Shown here piece by piece: positions 35,255-43,850 of a stretch of 64,000 bases of DNA. The notes under the pieces were generated by a model. It made no database searches. It was given only the letters and a program-made list of their open reading frames with translations, and was not told the DNA's origin. Origin of the DNA: Labrys sedimenti (GTDB lineage: Bacteria > Pseudomonadota > Alphaproteobacteria > Rhizobiales > Labraceae); contig NZ_JAXOUF010000004.1 in the NCBI RefSeq assembly GCF_034424805.1, forward strand, positions 378,836 through 442,835. The letters run 5' to 3'. Every line of letters begins with the position of its first letter. Position 1 is the first letter of the stretch. The position numbers and the translations under genes are program-made.

Positions 35255-37327
35255 TTATGCGGCGTCGAGCTTGATCTGGATGTTGAGCCACTCGTCGATA
35301 TGGGCGACGCAGTCCGGCGGGATGACGGTGGTCGAGTCGAGCTGGTCGATGACGGCGGGTCCCTTGATCGTGACCCCGGCCGCCAGATGATCGCGGTCAT
35401 AGAGGTTGGTGGTCATCGCCTCGGCCTGTCCGTGGAACCAGACCTGCCTCGTTCCCTTGGGCGTCGCCTGGGCATCCTTGTCGATCTTGACTTTCGGGAA
35501 GGAGGGTTTGGGGGTGACGCCGATGGCGCGAACGGTCAGACGATAGATTTCGACCGGAAAGTCCTCACGCCGGAAGTTGTGCGCCTTCTGATATTCGTTG
35601 TGGAAGATCGCGATCGCCTCTTTCATCGATTTGATCTGGCCGGAAACCGGCACCGCCAGCGAACGCCACTGGCCACGATAGCGCATGTCGACGAGACGCT
35701 GGAACGTCATGTCCTTCTCGTCGACGCCGTCGGTTTCAAGTCGCTGGCGCCCTTCGGCTTCGATCTCCCTGAACGCCGCCTCGATGTCGGCCGGATCGGC
35801 CTCGACGGCATCCTTGAAGAACATCCGGGTCACGTCGTGCTGGACATCGACGAGCATGCAGCCGACTGCGGAGGTCACGCCGGGGTTTGGCGGCACCACC
35901 ACGACCGGAATGTTGAGCTCGCGCGCGATGTCGACGCCGTGCAGGGGGCCAGCACCTCCAAAGGCCACCAGCGCGAAATCACGCGGATCGTGGCCCCGGG
36001 CAATGGAGATCAGGCGAACTGCATCGGCCATATTGGCGTTTGCGACCCGCAGCGTGGCGAGCGAGGCCTCGATCACATTGAGCCCGAGCGGCTCGGCGAT
36101 TTTGGTCATTGCCACCAGGGCGGCATCACGATCGAGCTTCATCGTGCCACCTGCCAGTTCGGTACCAACGCGTCCCAGGATGATGTTCGCATCAGTGTTG
36201 GTCGGTTCGGTGCCCCCGGCCTTGTAGCAGGCGGGACCGGGCACGGAGCCGGCCGATTGCGGGCCGTTACGCAGCGACCCGGCCTTGTCGAGCCAGGAGA
36301 GCGAGCCGCCACCTGCGCCAATGGTGAGAACCTCGACCGAGGGGAAGCAGATCGGGTGGCCCCAGTCGACCTCCCACTTGTCGGTCATCCGCAGATGGCC
36401 GTCTGCTGCGAGCGAAATATCGGCCGATGTTCCACCCATATCCAGGCCGATTGCATTCTTGTAGCCGCACAGGCCGGCGAAATGCCTGCTCGCGATCGCT
36501 CCTGCCGCGATGCCTGAAGCCGCAAGCCGCGCCGCATATTTTTCCGCCGTCGCCGGCGTTATCACGCCGCCGCCGGAATGCAGGAGCAGCACGTCGGCCT
36601 CATACCCGGCCTCAGTGGTTCTGCGGTCGATATCGCGCGCATAGGGCCGGATGATCGGCGCCAGGATCGTATTGGCGACCGTCGTGGAAAACCGGTCGTC
36701 CTCGAAGATCTCCGGATGGGTTTCGTGCGAGGTCGTGATTGCGACATCCGGCCCGAGCTCTTCGGCAAGAATTTCGGCCATTCGCAGTTCGTGAGCGCCG
36801 TTGACATAGGCGTTGATGAAGCACACTGCGACAGCGGTCACTTTCCGCTTGTGCAGGATGCGCGCTACTTCGCGAGCCTCGGCCTCGTTGAATGGCTCGA
36901 TGACCTCGCCGCGATAGTTGATGCGTTCGGTAACGGCGAAACGATCGCGCCGGCGAACATAGGGCGGAGTGCCTTCCTTGTAGGCATCCCAGGGGTCTTC
37001 TCTGGTACCGCGCCCGATTTCGAGAACATCGCGGAAACCCTTGGTCGTCACCATTGCCGCGGGCTTGAAATTGCGGGTTATCAGCGCATTGGTGGCGATC
37101 GTCGTGCCGTGGGTAAACAGTTCCACGTCATGCCAATCGATCCGAGCCGCGGCAGCGCCATTCATGACGGCATCAATCGGATTGGATGTGCTTGGGACTT
37201 TTGCAACGGTCTGGTTGCCGTTGGAGTCCAGAATGAAAACGTCGGTGAATGTTCCTCCAACGTCTATGGCAACTCGAACACGTGACCCATTAGACGCATA
37301 GCTGCTCAGTCTTCCGTCTATATTCAT
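35255..37327 (-). CDS. hyuA: Hydantoinase A / oxoprolinase-type ATP-dependent subunit
   Basis: A 690-residue protein with the Hydant_A_N domain at the front (RVAIDVGGTFTDVFILDSNG, an actin-like phosphate loop) and the HyuA core with GLDMGGTSADISL and ALVAFGGAGPLHG. It supplies the ATP-using half of the hydantoinase. Which ring it opens cannot be told from sequence. GGAGGAG sits seven bases before ATG 37327, a very strong ribosome-binding site. It is first in the operon hyuA, hyuB, NCS1 transporter and is preceded by a structured leader. Confidence 0.9.
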   Translation of the reverse strand: MNIDGRLSSYASNGSRVRVAIDVGGTFTDVFILDSNGNQTVAKVPSTSNPIDAVMNGAAAARIDWHDVELFTHGTTIATNALITRNFKPAAMVTTKGFRDVLEIGRGTREDPWDAYKEGTPPYVRRRDRFAVTERINYRGEVIEPFNEAEAREVARILHKRKVTAVAVCFINAYVNGAHELRMAEILAEELGPDVAITTSHETHPEIFEDDRFSTTVANTILAPIIRPYARDIDRRTTEAGYEADVLLLHSGGGVITPATAEKYAARLAASGIAAGAIASRHFAGLCGYKNAIGLDMGGTSADISLAADGHLRMTDKWEVDWGHPICFPSVEVLTIGAGGGSLSWLDKAGSLRNGPQSAGSVPGPACYKAGGTEPTNTDANIILGRVGTELAGGTMKLDRDAALVAMTKIAEPLGLNVIEASLATLRVANANMADAVRLISIARGHDPRDFALVAFGGAGPLHGVDIARELNIPVVVVPPNPGVTSAVGCMLVDVQHDVTRMFFKDAVEADPADIEAAFREIEAEGRQRLETDGVDEKDMTFQRLVDMRYRGQWRSLAVPVSGQIKSMKEAIAIFHNEYQKAHNFRREDFPVEIYRLTVRAIGVTPKPSFPKVKIDKDAQATPKGTRQVWFHGQAEAMTTNLYDRDHLAAGVTIKGPAVIDQLDSTTVIPPDCVAHIDEWLNIQIKLDAA

Positions 37328-37368
37328 AGGCGGACTCCTCCAGATTTACGTTGGACAGTGTGATCCGG

Positions 37369-37392
37369 ACAGCACAACGCATGTCGTGCTGT
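37369..37392 (-). promoter_or_regulatory. Leader hairpin directly upstream of hyuA
   Basis: On the minus strand ACAGCACGAC-ATGC-GTTGTGCTGT folds into a 10-bp stem (one G-U pair) with a four-base loop. It ends about 40 bases before the hyuA start codon. No T-run follows. It may take part in antitermination or control of translation. Confidence 0.5.
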
Positions 37393-37419
37393 ACGATTAT
37401 CTTTTATGTTTGGGGGGAT

Positions 37420-37464
37420 GGTCACGCACAGTACCTACTGCGCGCTGCGCAACGTGCCGTGACC
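37420..37464 (-). promoter_or_regulatory. Second leader hairpin or operator upstream of hyuA
   Basis: Arms GGTCAC (37420-37425) and GTGACC (37459-37464) pair, extended by GCAC/GTGC across a one-base bulge at 37458. The 24-base apical region holds a further small stem (TGCGC and GCGCA). It could be a leader RNA structure bound by the ANTAR protein, or a protein operator. Confidence 0.45.
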
Positions 37465-37489
37465 GCGTTCTCTGTTGAACGTAACTGGT

Positions 37490-37519
37490 AGCATACGCAC
37501 AAAATACTGAATTCGCCAA
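37490..37519 (-). promoter_or_regulatory. Possible sigma-70-like promoter of the hyu operon
   Basis: On the minus strand TTGGCG (37519-37514) and TATGCT (37495-37490) are 18 bases apart, about 160 bases before hyuA. This would leave a leader long enough for both hairpins. Matches to consensus are moderate. Confidence 0.3.
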
Positions 37520-37774
37520 ACGTTTTTTTACGGATCTCTGGCTTGGGCCGAAGACTCCCCGTTTGCGAAGATAAGTGGGGCCGGAAGAGGCGATGAGCTT
37601 GAAAAAAGCTCTGCCCAGACGTCCGTGAGCGTCCTGCCTCGGAATGAGCCTCCAAGCCCCCCGCGGGACACTTCAGACCTCGCTCTCCCGGCCGGCCTCC
37701 GAGAATGGGCTCGCCTTTGGGATTCTGGTCGGTCGACGCGAGGATTGTTACAAAGGCGGGGCAAGCCCGCTGTC

Positions 37775-38194
37775 TTACGAGGCTCTCAGCAGGTAGCCGA
37801 AATCGCCTTTGCGGGCGACGATGTCCGCCAAGGAATAGCGATCGAGTGTCGCCAGGAACGATTGCAGCGCTTCGTCCAGCACGCTTGTGAGACCGCAGGC
37901 TGGCGCGATGATGCAGGAACCGCAGCCGACCAGGTCAAAATCGTCCTCGGTATGACGGACGAGGGCGCCGACATTGATGTCGGCAGCGGGCTTGGCCAGG
38001 CGTATGCCGCCATGGCGGCCGCGCACGCTTTCCAGATAGCCCGCATTTACCAGATCGTTGACGACCTTCATCAAATGGTTCTGCGAGATGGCATAGGCGC
38101 GCGCCATGTCGCCGATCGAGCATAACGTGTCCGGCTTCCTGGCAAGGTACAGCAGCACGCGCATGGCGTAGTCGGTGTAGCGCGTCAATCGCAC
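37775..38194 (-). CDS. nsrR: NsrR-type Rrf2 nitric oxide-sensing repressor
   Basis: A 139-residue Rrf2-family regulator. The N-terminal winged helix-turn-helix is RLTRYTDYAMRVLLYLA, with AISQNHLMKVVNDLV as recognition region. Three cysteines for an iron-sulfur cluster are seen at 91, 94 and 100 (CGSCIIAPAC). NsrR releases DNA when NO attacks its cluster. It faces hmp, the standard NO-detoxifying target, across a palindromic operator. The first two cysteines are only three apart, closer than in the E. coli protein. Length and start are as expected. Confidence 0.9.
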   Translation of the reverse strand: MRLTRYTDYAMRVLLYLARKPDTLCSIGDMARAYAISQNHLMKVVNDLVNAGYLESVRGRHGGIRLAKPAADINVGALVRHTEDDFDLVGCGSCIIAPACGLTSVLDEALQSFLATLDRYSLADIVARKGDFGYLLRAS

Positions 38195-38213
38195 CGATTT
38201 GCTCCAAAAAAAT

Positions 38214-38230
38214 ATGCATCATTGTTGCAT
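38214..38230. promoter_or_regulatory. NsrR-type operator between nsrR and hmp
   Basis: ATGCATCATTGTTGCAT is a 17-base near-palindrome (arms ATGCA and TGCAT, inner CA/TG), set in AT-rich flanks. It resembles the ATGCATTT-type half-sites known for NsrR. It lies 20 bases upstream of the nsrR start and about 90 upstream of hmp, so it can control both. Confidence 0.6.
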
Positions 38231-38320
38231 GTTTTATTTCGCCGGTATAGATGCGTCCAGAATACATGTTTTGTCTCGATCAAACCCTGTCCCGAAAGCC
38301 TCCAAATTACAGGAGATGTC

Positions 38321-39532
38321 ATGCCGCAGCCGCTCAGTGCGCAAACCATCGCGCTCGTCAAAGCCACAGTTCCCGCCCTCGAGGCCCACGGCCTCGACAT
38401 CGTCCACGAAATGTATTCGCGCATGTTCAGGAACCCTGACATTCGGGATCTGTTCAATCAGTCCCATCATGGCGATGCGGGATCGCAGCCGCGCGCGCTG
38501 ACCGGTGCCATCCTTGCCTATGCCAGCAACATCGACAATTTGAGCGCGCTCGTGCCTGCAGTCGAGCGGATCGCGCAAAAGCATGTCGGGCTCCAGATCC
38601 TGCCCGAGCACTACCCCCATGTCGCCGATGCCCTGCTGGGTGCGATCAAGGCCGTGCTGGGGGATGCCGCGACCGACGAAATCCTCGCCGCATGGGGAGA
38701 GGCCTACTGGTTCCTTGCCCATATCCTGATCGCCCGCGAGGAACGCATCTATGCCGAGCAGATGAATGCCATCGGCGGCTGGAACGGCTGGCGCGACTTT
38801 CGCGTGGAGAACGTGGTGCGCGAAAGCAGCGTCATCAAATCCTTCGTGCTGCGGCCGGCCGATGGCAAGGGCGTCATGCACCACAAGGCAGGGCAATATC
38901 TCACCTTCTGGTTCGAAATCCCCGGCCACCCGCCGATCAAGCGCAATTATTCGATTTCGGCTGCACCGAATGGGCAGACCTATCGCATATCGGTGAAGCG
39001 CGAGCCCCACGGCCTTGCGTCGGGATGGCTCCACGACCACGCCGCCGCGGGAACGATCCTCAAGGTGGCGGCGCCAGCGGGCGAGTTCTTTCTTGCCGAC
39101 CGTCCGGAACGCCCTGTGGTCCTCCTGTCCGGCGGCGTAGGCCTCACGCCGATGGTGGCGATGCTGGAGGCGCTGGTCGCCGCCGGCAGCAACGTTCCTG
39201 TCCACTACATCCACGGGACGCATAATCGCCAGACCCATGCGATGCGCGAGCATGTTCGGGCGCTTGCCTCCCGGGGCAAGGCGGTGCGCGTCACCGATTT
39301 TCACCAGACGCCGCTCGCCGATGAAACCGCCGGACGCGACTATGATCGCGCCGGCCTCATCACGGACAACTGGCTGATCGCCAATACCCCGGCCAGTGAG
39401 GCAGACTACTATATTTGCGGACCAAGGCCCTTTCTGCGTGCGGCGGTTTCGGCACTGTCGCTCGCAGGCGTGCGATCCGACCGCATCCACTACGAGTTCT
39501 TCGGCCCGGCGGACGAATTGCTCGCGGCCTGA
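38321..39532 (+). CDS. hmp: Flavohemoprotein, nitric oxide dioxygenase
   Basis: A 403-residue enzyme in three domains: globin (1-140; haem-proximal region with VGLQILPEHYPHVADALLGA), FAD-binding reductase (about 150-255; FWFEIPGHPPIKRNYSIS with RNYS) and NAD-binding (about 260-403; LSGGVGLTPMVAML and CGPRPFLRA). It turns NO and oxygen into nitrate using NADH. The frame is open to 38222, but ACAGGAG just before ATG 38321 and the globin start (QPLSAQTIALVKATVP) fix the start. It is divergent from nsrR and shares its operator. Confidence 0.95.
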   Translation: MPQPLSAQTIALVKATVPALEAHGLDIVHEMYSRMFRNPDIRDLFNQSHHGDAGSQPRALTGAILAYASNIDNLSALVPAVERIAQKHVGLQILPEHYPHVADALLGAIKAVLGDAATDEILAAWGEAYWFLAHILIAREERIYAEQMNAIGGWNGWRDFRVENVVRESSVIKSFVLRPADGKGVMHHKAGQYLTFWFEIPGHPPIKRNYSISAAPNGQTYRISVKREPHGLASGWLHDHAAAGTILKVAAPAGEFFLADRPERPVVLLSGGVGLTPMVAMLEALVAAGSNVPVHYIHGTHNRQTHAMREHVRALASRGKAVRVTDFHQTPLADETAGRDYDRAGLITDNWLIANTPASEADYYICGPRPFLRAAVSALSLAGVRSDRIHYEFFGPADELLAA

Positions 39533-39584
39533 GGTCTTCCCTACAGATGGACTCTCTTCGGTCGATATCGGCAAGGACATTCAA

Positions 39585-39602
39585 CCGCCGCAATAGCGGC
39601 GG
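39585..39602. terminator. Hairpin between hmp and the ABC ATPase gene
   Basis: CCGCCGC-AATA-GCGGCGG, a seven-base GC stem with a four-base loop, between two convergent genes. A T-run is lacking on the plus strand, so it is a probable but unproven terminator. Confidence 0.5.
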
Positions 39603-39619
39603 GCAGGCCGGTAATCAAT

Positions 39620-40690
39620 TCAGGCCGGTTCCAGCCGCCTGCCGCTCTTTCCGTCGAAAAGGTGCAGCACGTTCGCCTCGCCCCTCACCGAAACCTGGTC
39701 TCCTACCTTCACGGCGCTATGACGCGGGAATTCGACGGTGACCATGCGTTTCCCACCAGTATCCAGGTAGCCAAAAGTCTGCCCGCCGAGACGTTCGACC
39801 ATCGCCAATTCGCCGGTGAACCAGGCCTGGGAGGCATCGCAGGGTGAAAGGTCCTCTGCCCGGATGCCCAGAATGATCGGGGTCCCGGCTGCCCCCGACA
39901 GCCATGGCACGGCGATCCTGGCCCCGCCGATCGGCAGTTCGCCATCGCCATTCAGCTTCAGTTCCACGGTGTTCATGGTCGGGCTGCCGATGAAGCGCGC
40001 GACGAACAGGCTTGCCGGACGGTGATAGAGATCGAGCGGCGGGCCAACCTGTTCCATGCGGCCTGCATTCATCACGACGATACGGTCGGCCAGCGTCATC
40101 GCCTCGACCTGGTCATGCGTGACATAGACTGTGGTTGCCTGGATGCGCCGGTGCAGCTTGGCGATTTCGAGCCGCATCTCCACCCGCAAGCCGGCATCGA
40201 GATTGGACAGCGGTTCGTCGAACAGGAAAGCCTGGGGATCGCGAACGATGGCCCGCCCCATGGCGACGCGCTGGCGTTGCCCGCCCGACAATTGTCCCGG
40301 CCGACGCTCCAGCAGGGGCGCCAGTTTCAGGGTTTCGGCGGCCTGCCTCACGCGCTGGTCGATCATTTGCGCGTTATGGTCGCGCATGCGCAGCCCAAAC
40401 CCCATGTTCTCGGCGACCGTCATATGCGGATAGAGCGCGTAATCCTGGAATACCATGGCGATGTTGCGCTCTGCGGGCGCAAGCGCATTCACCACTTTGT
40501 CCCCGATGCGCATCTCTCCACCGGTGATCTCTTCGAGCCCGGCGACCATACGCAGCAAGGTGGATTTGCCGCAGCCCGACGGACCGACCAGCACCAGGAA
40601 TTCGCCCTCGGCGATATCGAGGTCGACACCATGGATCACCGTATGGGTGCCGTAAGACTTGCGAATATTCCTGAGGCCAATGCCCGCCAT
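39620..40690 (-). CDS. Sugar ABC transporter ATPase (MalK/UgpC type)
   Basis: A 356-residue ATPase. Walker A is GPSGCGKST, the signature is LSGGQRQRVAMGRA, Walker B is FLFDEPLSNLD and the H-loop is VTHDQVEAM. The C-terminal OB-like regulatory domain (about 240-356) is that of CUT1 importers. It energises the permeases at 43851-45604. It is unusual that it lies on the opposite strand, divergent from the GntR regulator, while the rest of the importer is on the plus strand. A shared palindrome lies in the divergent region. Confidence 0.9.
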   Translation of the reverse strand: MAGIGLRNIRKSYGTHTVIHGVDLDIAEGEFLVLVGPSGCGKSTLLRMVAGLEEITGGEMRIGDKVVNALAPAERNIAMVFQDYALYPHMTVAENMGFGLRMRDHNAQMIDQRVRQAAETLKLAPLLERRPGQLSGGQRQRVAMGRAIVRDPQAFLFDEPLSNLDAGLRVEMRLEIAKLHRRIQATTVYVTHDQVEAMTLADRIVVMNAGRMEQVGPPLDLYHRPASLFVARFIGSPTMNTVELKLNGDGELPIGGARIAVPWLSGAAGTPIILGIRAEDLSPCDASQAWFTGELAMVERLGGQTFGYLDTGGKRMVTVEFPRHSAVKVGDQVSVRGEANVLHLFDGKSGRRLEPA

Positions 40691-40746
40691 TGCGTTCTCC
40701 CCGATGCTGCCTGCGACAAGCGAGGCTTCTTTCCAGCCCTTGACCT

Positions 40747-40772
40747 AATTATCAATATCAATAATGATAATT
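40747..40772. promoter_or_regulatory. Palindromic operator candidate between the ATPase gene and gntR
   Basis: AATTATCA (40747-40754) and TGATAATT (40765-40772) form a perfect inverted repeat with a 10-base spacer. It is an AT-rich island in GC-rich DNA, midway between two divergent starts. A GntR/FCD dimer could bind it to control both directions. Confidence 0.5.
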
Positions 40773-40822
40773 GCAAGAGGCATGCGAACACCCGGAAGGT
40801 GGCGCCAGCACAAGGGGGAGGC

Positions 40823-41533
40823 ATGAGCGAGCGGCCAGCATCTCGGCGTTTCGACCCGGCATTGCGCGCCAAGGGCGCCCGGCCGAGCCCTGTCGCCCGC
40901 TCGGCGATCGCCTTCGACGCCCTCAAGCACGACATCATGCTCGGCGAGCTCGCTCCCGGCGAACCCCTGGTGGAACTGGAACTTGCCGCCCGTTTCGGCT
41001 GCAGCCAGGGCACGGTGCGGGAAGCCCTGCTGCAGCTCCAGGAGGAAGGGCTGGTGCATCGGCGCGGCCATCGCGGCACGCAGGTCTCGGACTGCACGGC
41101 GGACGAAGCCGTCGAGATGTTCCGCGTCCGCAAGCAGATCGAATGTGCCGGCGTGCTGCGCGCCTTGCGCAACCCCAGCCGCGGCCTGCTTTCCGATCTG
41201 AAGGCGTTGGTCGAGGCCATGGAGGAGGCCGCGCGGGAGGATGACGAGATGGGGCTCGCCGCCTTCGACCGCGACTTCCACCGCCGTCTGTTCCACGATG
41301 CAGATCTGCCCGCCCTGGATCCGATCCTGCATCGCTGCCTGATCCACAACCATCGCTTCAAGATTTCGCGCACGCAAGGCCAGCGCGATCTCGTGCTGAC
41401 GGCCCAGCGTCATCGGCCGCTGGTGGCGGCAATCGAAGCCGGCAACAGCGCCGCGGCCGTGACCTCCCTCGAGCACCACATCGCGACCATCGTTGATTTC
41501 GGGCCCAACGTCTTTCCGGGAGCGGGGCAATGA
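40823..41533 (+). CDS. GntR-family (FadR subfamily, FCD) transcriptional regulator
   Basis: A 236-residue regulator. The winged helix (about 28-95) includes LAPGEPLVELELAARFGCSQGTVREALLQL and EGLVHRRGHRGTQV. The FCD ligand domain follows, with metal-ligand residues in FDRDFHRRLF and later His. Such regulators respond to organic acids or sugar acids. GGGGGAGG directly before ATG 40823 fixes the start; the frame is open far upstream through the ATPase gene on the other strand. Its stop overlaps the esterase start (ATGA), so the two are coupled. It likely represses the importer operon until its ligand enters. Confidence 0.88.
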   Translation: MSERPASRRFDPALRAKGARPSPVARSAIAFDALKHDIMLGELAPGEPLVELELAARFGCSQGTVREALLQLQEEGLVHRRGHRGTQVSDCTADEAVEMFRVRKQIECAGVLRALRNPSRGLLSDLKALVEAMEEAAREDDEMGLAAFDRDFHRRLFHDADLPALDPILHRCLIHNHRFKISRTQGQRDLVLTAQRHRPLVAAIEAGNSAAAVTSLEHHIATIVDFGPNVFPGAGQ

Positions 41534-42531
41534 ACGTTCCTATCCCCGATGTGCAGGTCGAAGAGTTGACCGGTCGGCTCGATCCGGAACTGGCACGTCT
41601 CCTGGCCGCCATCGACGATGAAATCGGCCCGCAGCCCGACACGACGCTGCTGCCACCGGCCGAGGGCCGGGCCCTCGCCGCGCAACTCAACCAGCGCTGG
41701 AACCGTGACCTGCCGGCAATGGCCTTTGCTGACGACATCGTCATTCCTGCCGATCCGACGCTCTCGTCCGCCGACTGCCGCGTCAAGGTGCTGATCCCAC
41801 CGCAGGCGGGAGACGGTGCCCTGGTCTTCATCCATGGCGGCGGCTTTGCCTTCTGCAGCCCGCAGACCCATGAACGGTGCGCCCGAGTCCTCGCCCTCGA
41901 AACCGGCCTGCCCGTTCTCCTGCCGGACTATCGCCTGGCACCGGAACACCCCTTTCCGGCGGGGCTGCATGATGTGATCGCCTGTCTCCACCGCGTTTTC
42001 GAACACACGGCTGCACTCGGCATCCGTCCAGGACCGCTGCTGCTGGCTGGCGACTCCGCCGGCGCCAATCTGGCCCTCGCCGCCATGCTTCACGGACAGG
42101 CCGGCGGATACAAGGCCGTCGACGGTGCCCTGCTCTTCTATGGCGTCTACGACGCGGATTTCGAGACCCCCTCCTATCGACGCTTTGCCGAGGGGCCCGG
42201 CCTGACAACGGCGCGGATGCAGCGTTACTGGAACTGGTATCTGCCCCATCCGAAGGCACGACGGGCGGCGCTCGCCTCTCCCCTGCATGCCAGTGACGAG
42301 GCCCTGCGTGGCCTGCCGCCTCTCTTCCTTCTGGCGGCGGAGATTGATCCGCTCTTGTCGGATACGCTCAATTTGGCAGCGCGCCTGCGCTCGGCGGGAC
42401 GGCCGGCCGACATGCACGTCGTCAAGGGTGTGACGCACGGATTTCTGCAGATGAGCATCGGGCTGAGCGCGGCCCGCAACGCCCTCAAGACCGCTGCTCA
42501 AGCGGCAAAGTCAATGATCAAGCCGGCCTGA
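41530..42531 (+). CDS. Alpha/beta hydrolase, hormone-sensitive lipase family
   Basis: A 333-residue esterase. HGGGFAF forms the oxyanion hole, GDSAGAN holds the nucleophilic Ser, DPLLSDT supplies the acid and VTHGFL the His. It has no signal peptide and so works inside the cell. It is translationally coupled to the GntR gene and comes before a complete carbohydrate importer. It may thus strip acyl groups from an imported sugar or open a lactone. That role comes from context only. Confidence 0.85.
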   Translation: MNVPIPDVQVEELTGRLDPELARLLAAIDDEIGPQPDTTLLPPAEGRALAAQLNQRWNRDLPAMAFADDIVIPADPTLSSADCRVKVLIPPQAGDGALVFIHGGGFAFCSPQTHERCARVLALETGLPVLLPDYRLAPEHPFPAGLHDVIACLHRVFEHTAALGIRPGPLLLAGDSAGANLALAAMLHGQAGGYKAVDGALLFYGVYDADFETPSYRRFAEGPGLTTARMQRYWNWYLPHPKARRAALASPLHASDEALRGLPPLFLLAAEIDPLLSDTLNLAARLRSAGRPADMHVVKGVTHGFLQMSIGLSAARNALKTAAQAAKSMIKPA

Positions 42532-42565
42532 ACCGGCACCCAAAACACATCTTCGGGAGGAGACG

Positions 42566-43780
42566 ATGAGGACAGGACTGAAGAAAACGCTGAAGGCGCT
42601 CGGTGTCGCCTGCGCCCTGAGCGCCAGCATGATGCTCGGGGCCGCCAAGGCACAGACCGTGCGCTTCTGGTATCATTTCGACAATCCGGCCAACCCGATG
42701 GACGATCTCATCAAGAAGTTCGAGGCGGCCAATCCCGGCATCAAGGTCGAAGCCGAAAACGTGCCGTGGAACTCCTATTACGACAATCTCTACACGGCGA
42801 TCGTCGGCGGCAATGCGCCCGACGCCGCCATGGTGAAGCTGTTCGCCCAGCCCCGCCTCGTCGAAATGGGAGCCCTGGAGCCGATCGGCGAACGCATCGA
42901 TGCCTGGCCGGGCAAGGCGGACCTGCTCGACAATCTCCTCAACCTCAACAAGGGACCTGAGGGCAAGCAATATTACCTGCCGATCCAATATGTCGTTCTC
43001 TATCTTTATTATCGCACCGACCTGTTCAAGGCCGCCGGCCTGGAACCGCCCAAGACCTGCGACGAATTCCGAGAGGATGCCAAGAAGCTCACCAAGACGC
43101 CGGACACCTATGGCTTCGGCCTGCGCGGCGGCAAGGGCGGCTGGGACCAGTGGGGCACCTTCGTCTTTTCCAAGGGCGCCAAGCTCGAGCCGGGCGGCCT
43201 GACCACGCCCGAAGCGATTGCCGCCAACAAATGGCTGGTCGACATGTTCCGGGAGGACAAGTCGATTCCGCCCTCCGCGCCGAATGACGGCTTCCAGGAA
43301 ATCATCGCGGCCTTCAAGGCCGGCAAGACGGCGATGACCATCCACCACGTCGGCTCGTCCAACGATCTCGTCAAAGCCCTGGGCGACAAGGTCTCGGCGG
43401 TCCCCGCTCCGGCGTGCAACGGCAAGCAGTGGACCTCCTATGGCGATGAATCGCTGGCGATCTTCTCCTCCTCGCAGGTGAAGGACGCCGCCTGGAAATG
43501 GATCTCCTTCCTGGCGGAGGGACAGAACAACGTCGAGTTCAACAAGGCTACGGGCCAGATGACGGTGACCAAGTCGGGCTCGGCCAACTGGACGCTGCAC
43601 CAGCGGCGTTTCGTGGATGCCACCGTGCAGTCGCTGCCCTTCGCCTCGGTGCTGCCGCAGACCCCGGCCACGACCGAATTCGTCAACACGGCCTGGCAGA
43701 CCAACATGCAGCAGGCCCTGACAGGCGCGGCGACGCCCGAGCAGATGATGCAGCAATTGCAGACGCTGTTTGCAAATTAG
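42566..43780 (+). CDS. ABC transporter sugar-binding protein
   Basis: A 404-residue solute-binding protein of the CUT1 type (MalE/UgpB-like). The signal peptide ends at about residue 28 (MLGAAKAQ). The N-lobe begins VRFWYHFDNPANPMDDLIKKF and the C-half has typical DEFREDAKKLTKTPDTYGF and GKTAMTIHHVG. It picks up a carbohydrate or polyol in the periplasm and hands it to the following permeases. GGGAGGAG lies a few bases before ATG 42566. The substrate cannot be told by eye. Confidence 0.9.
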   Translation: MRTGLKKTLKALGVACALSASMMLGAAKAQTVRFWYHFDNPANPMDDLIKKFEAANPGIKVEAENVPWNSYYDNLYTAIVGGNAPDAAMVKLFAQPRLVEMGALEPIGERIDAWPGKADLLDNLLNLNKGPEGKQYYLPIQYVVLYLYYRTDLFKAAGLEPPKTCDEFREDAKKLTKTPDTYGFGLRGGKGGWDQWGTFVFSKGAKLEPGGLTTPEAIAANKWLVDMFREDKSIPPSAPNDGFQEIIAAFKAGKTAMTIHHVGSSNDLVKALGDKVSAVPAPACNGKQWTSYGDESLAIFSSSQVKDAAWKWISFLAEGQNNVEFNKATGQMTVTKSGSANWTLHQRRFVDATVQSLPFASVLPQTPATTEFVNTAWQTNMQQALTGAATPEQMMQQLQTLFAN

Positions 43781-43850
43781 GCAAGGGCGCCGGGCTTTCT
43801 GCGCCCCGTGCAGAAAGCCCCTCTTTCTCCTCTCACCACGACGCCGGGCC

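Noticed and set aside
37328..37490. Paired ANTAR hexaloop hairpins (A1, G4 loops)
   Set aside because: Hairpins are present, but none of the loops clearly has six bases with A first and G fourth, so I claim only leader structure.
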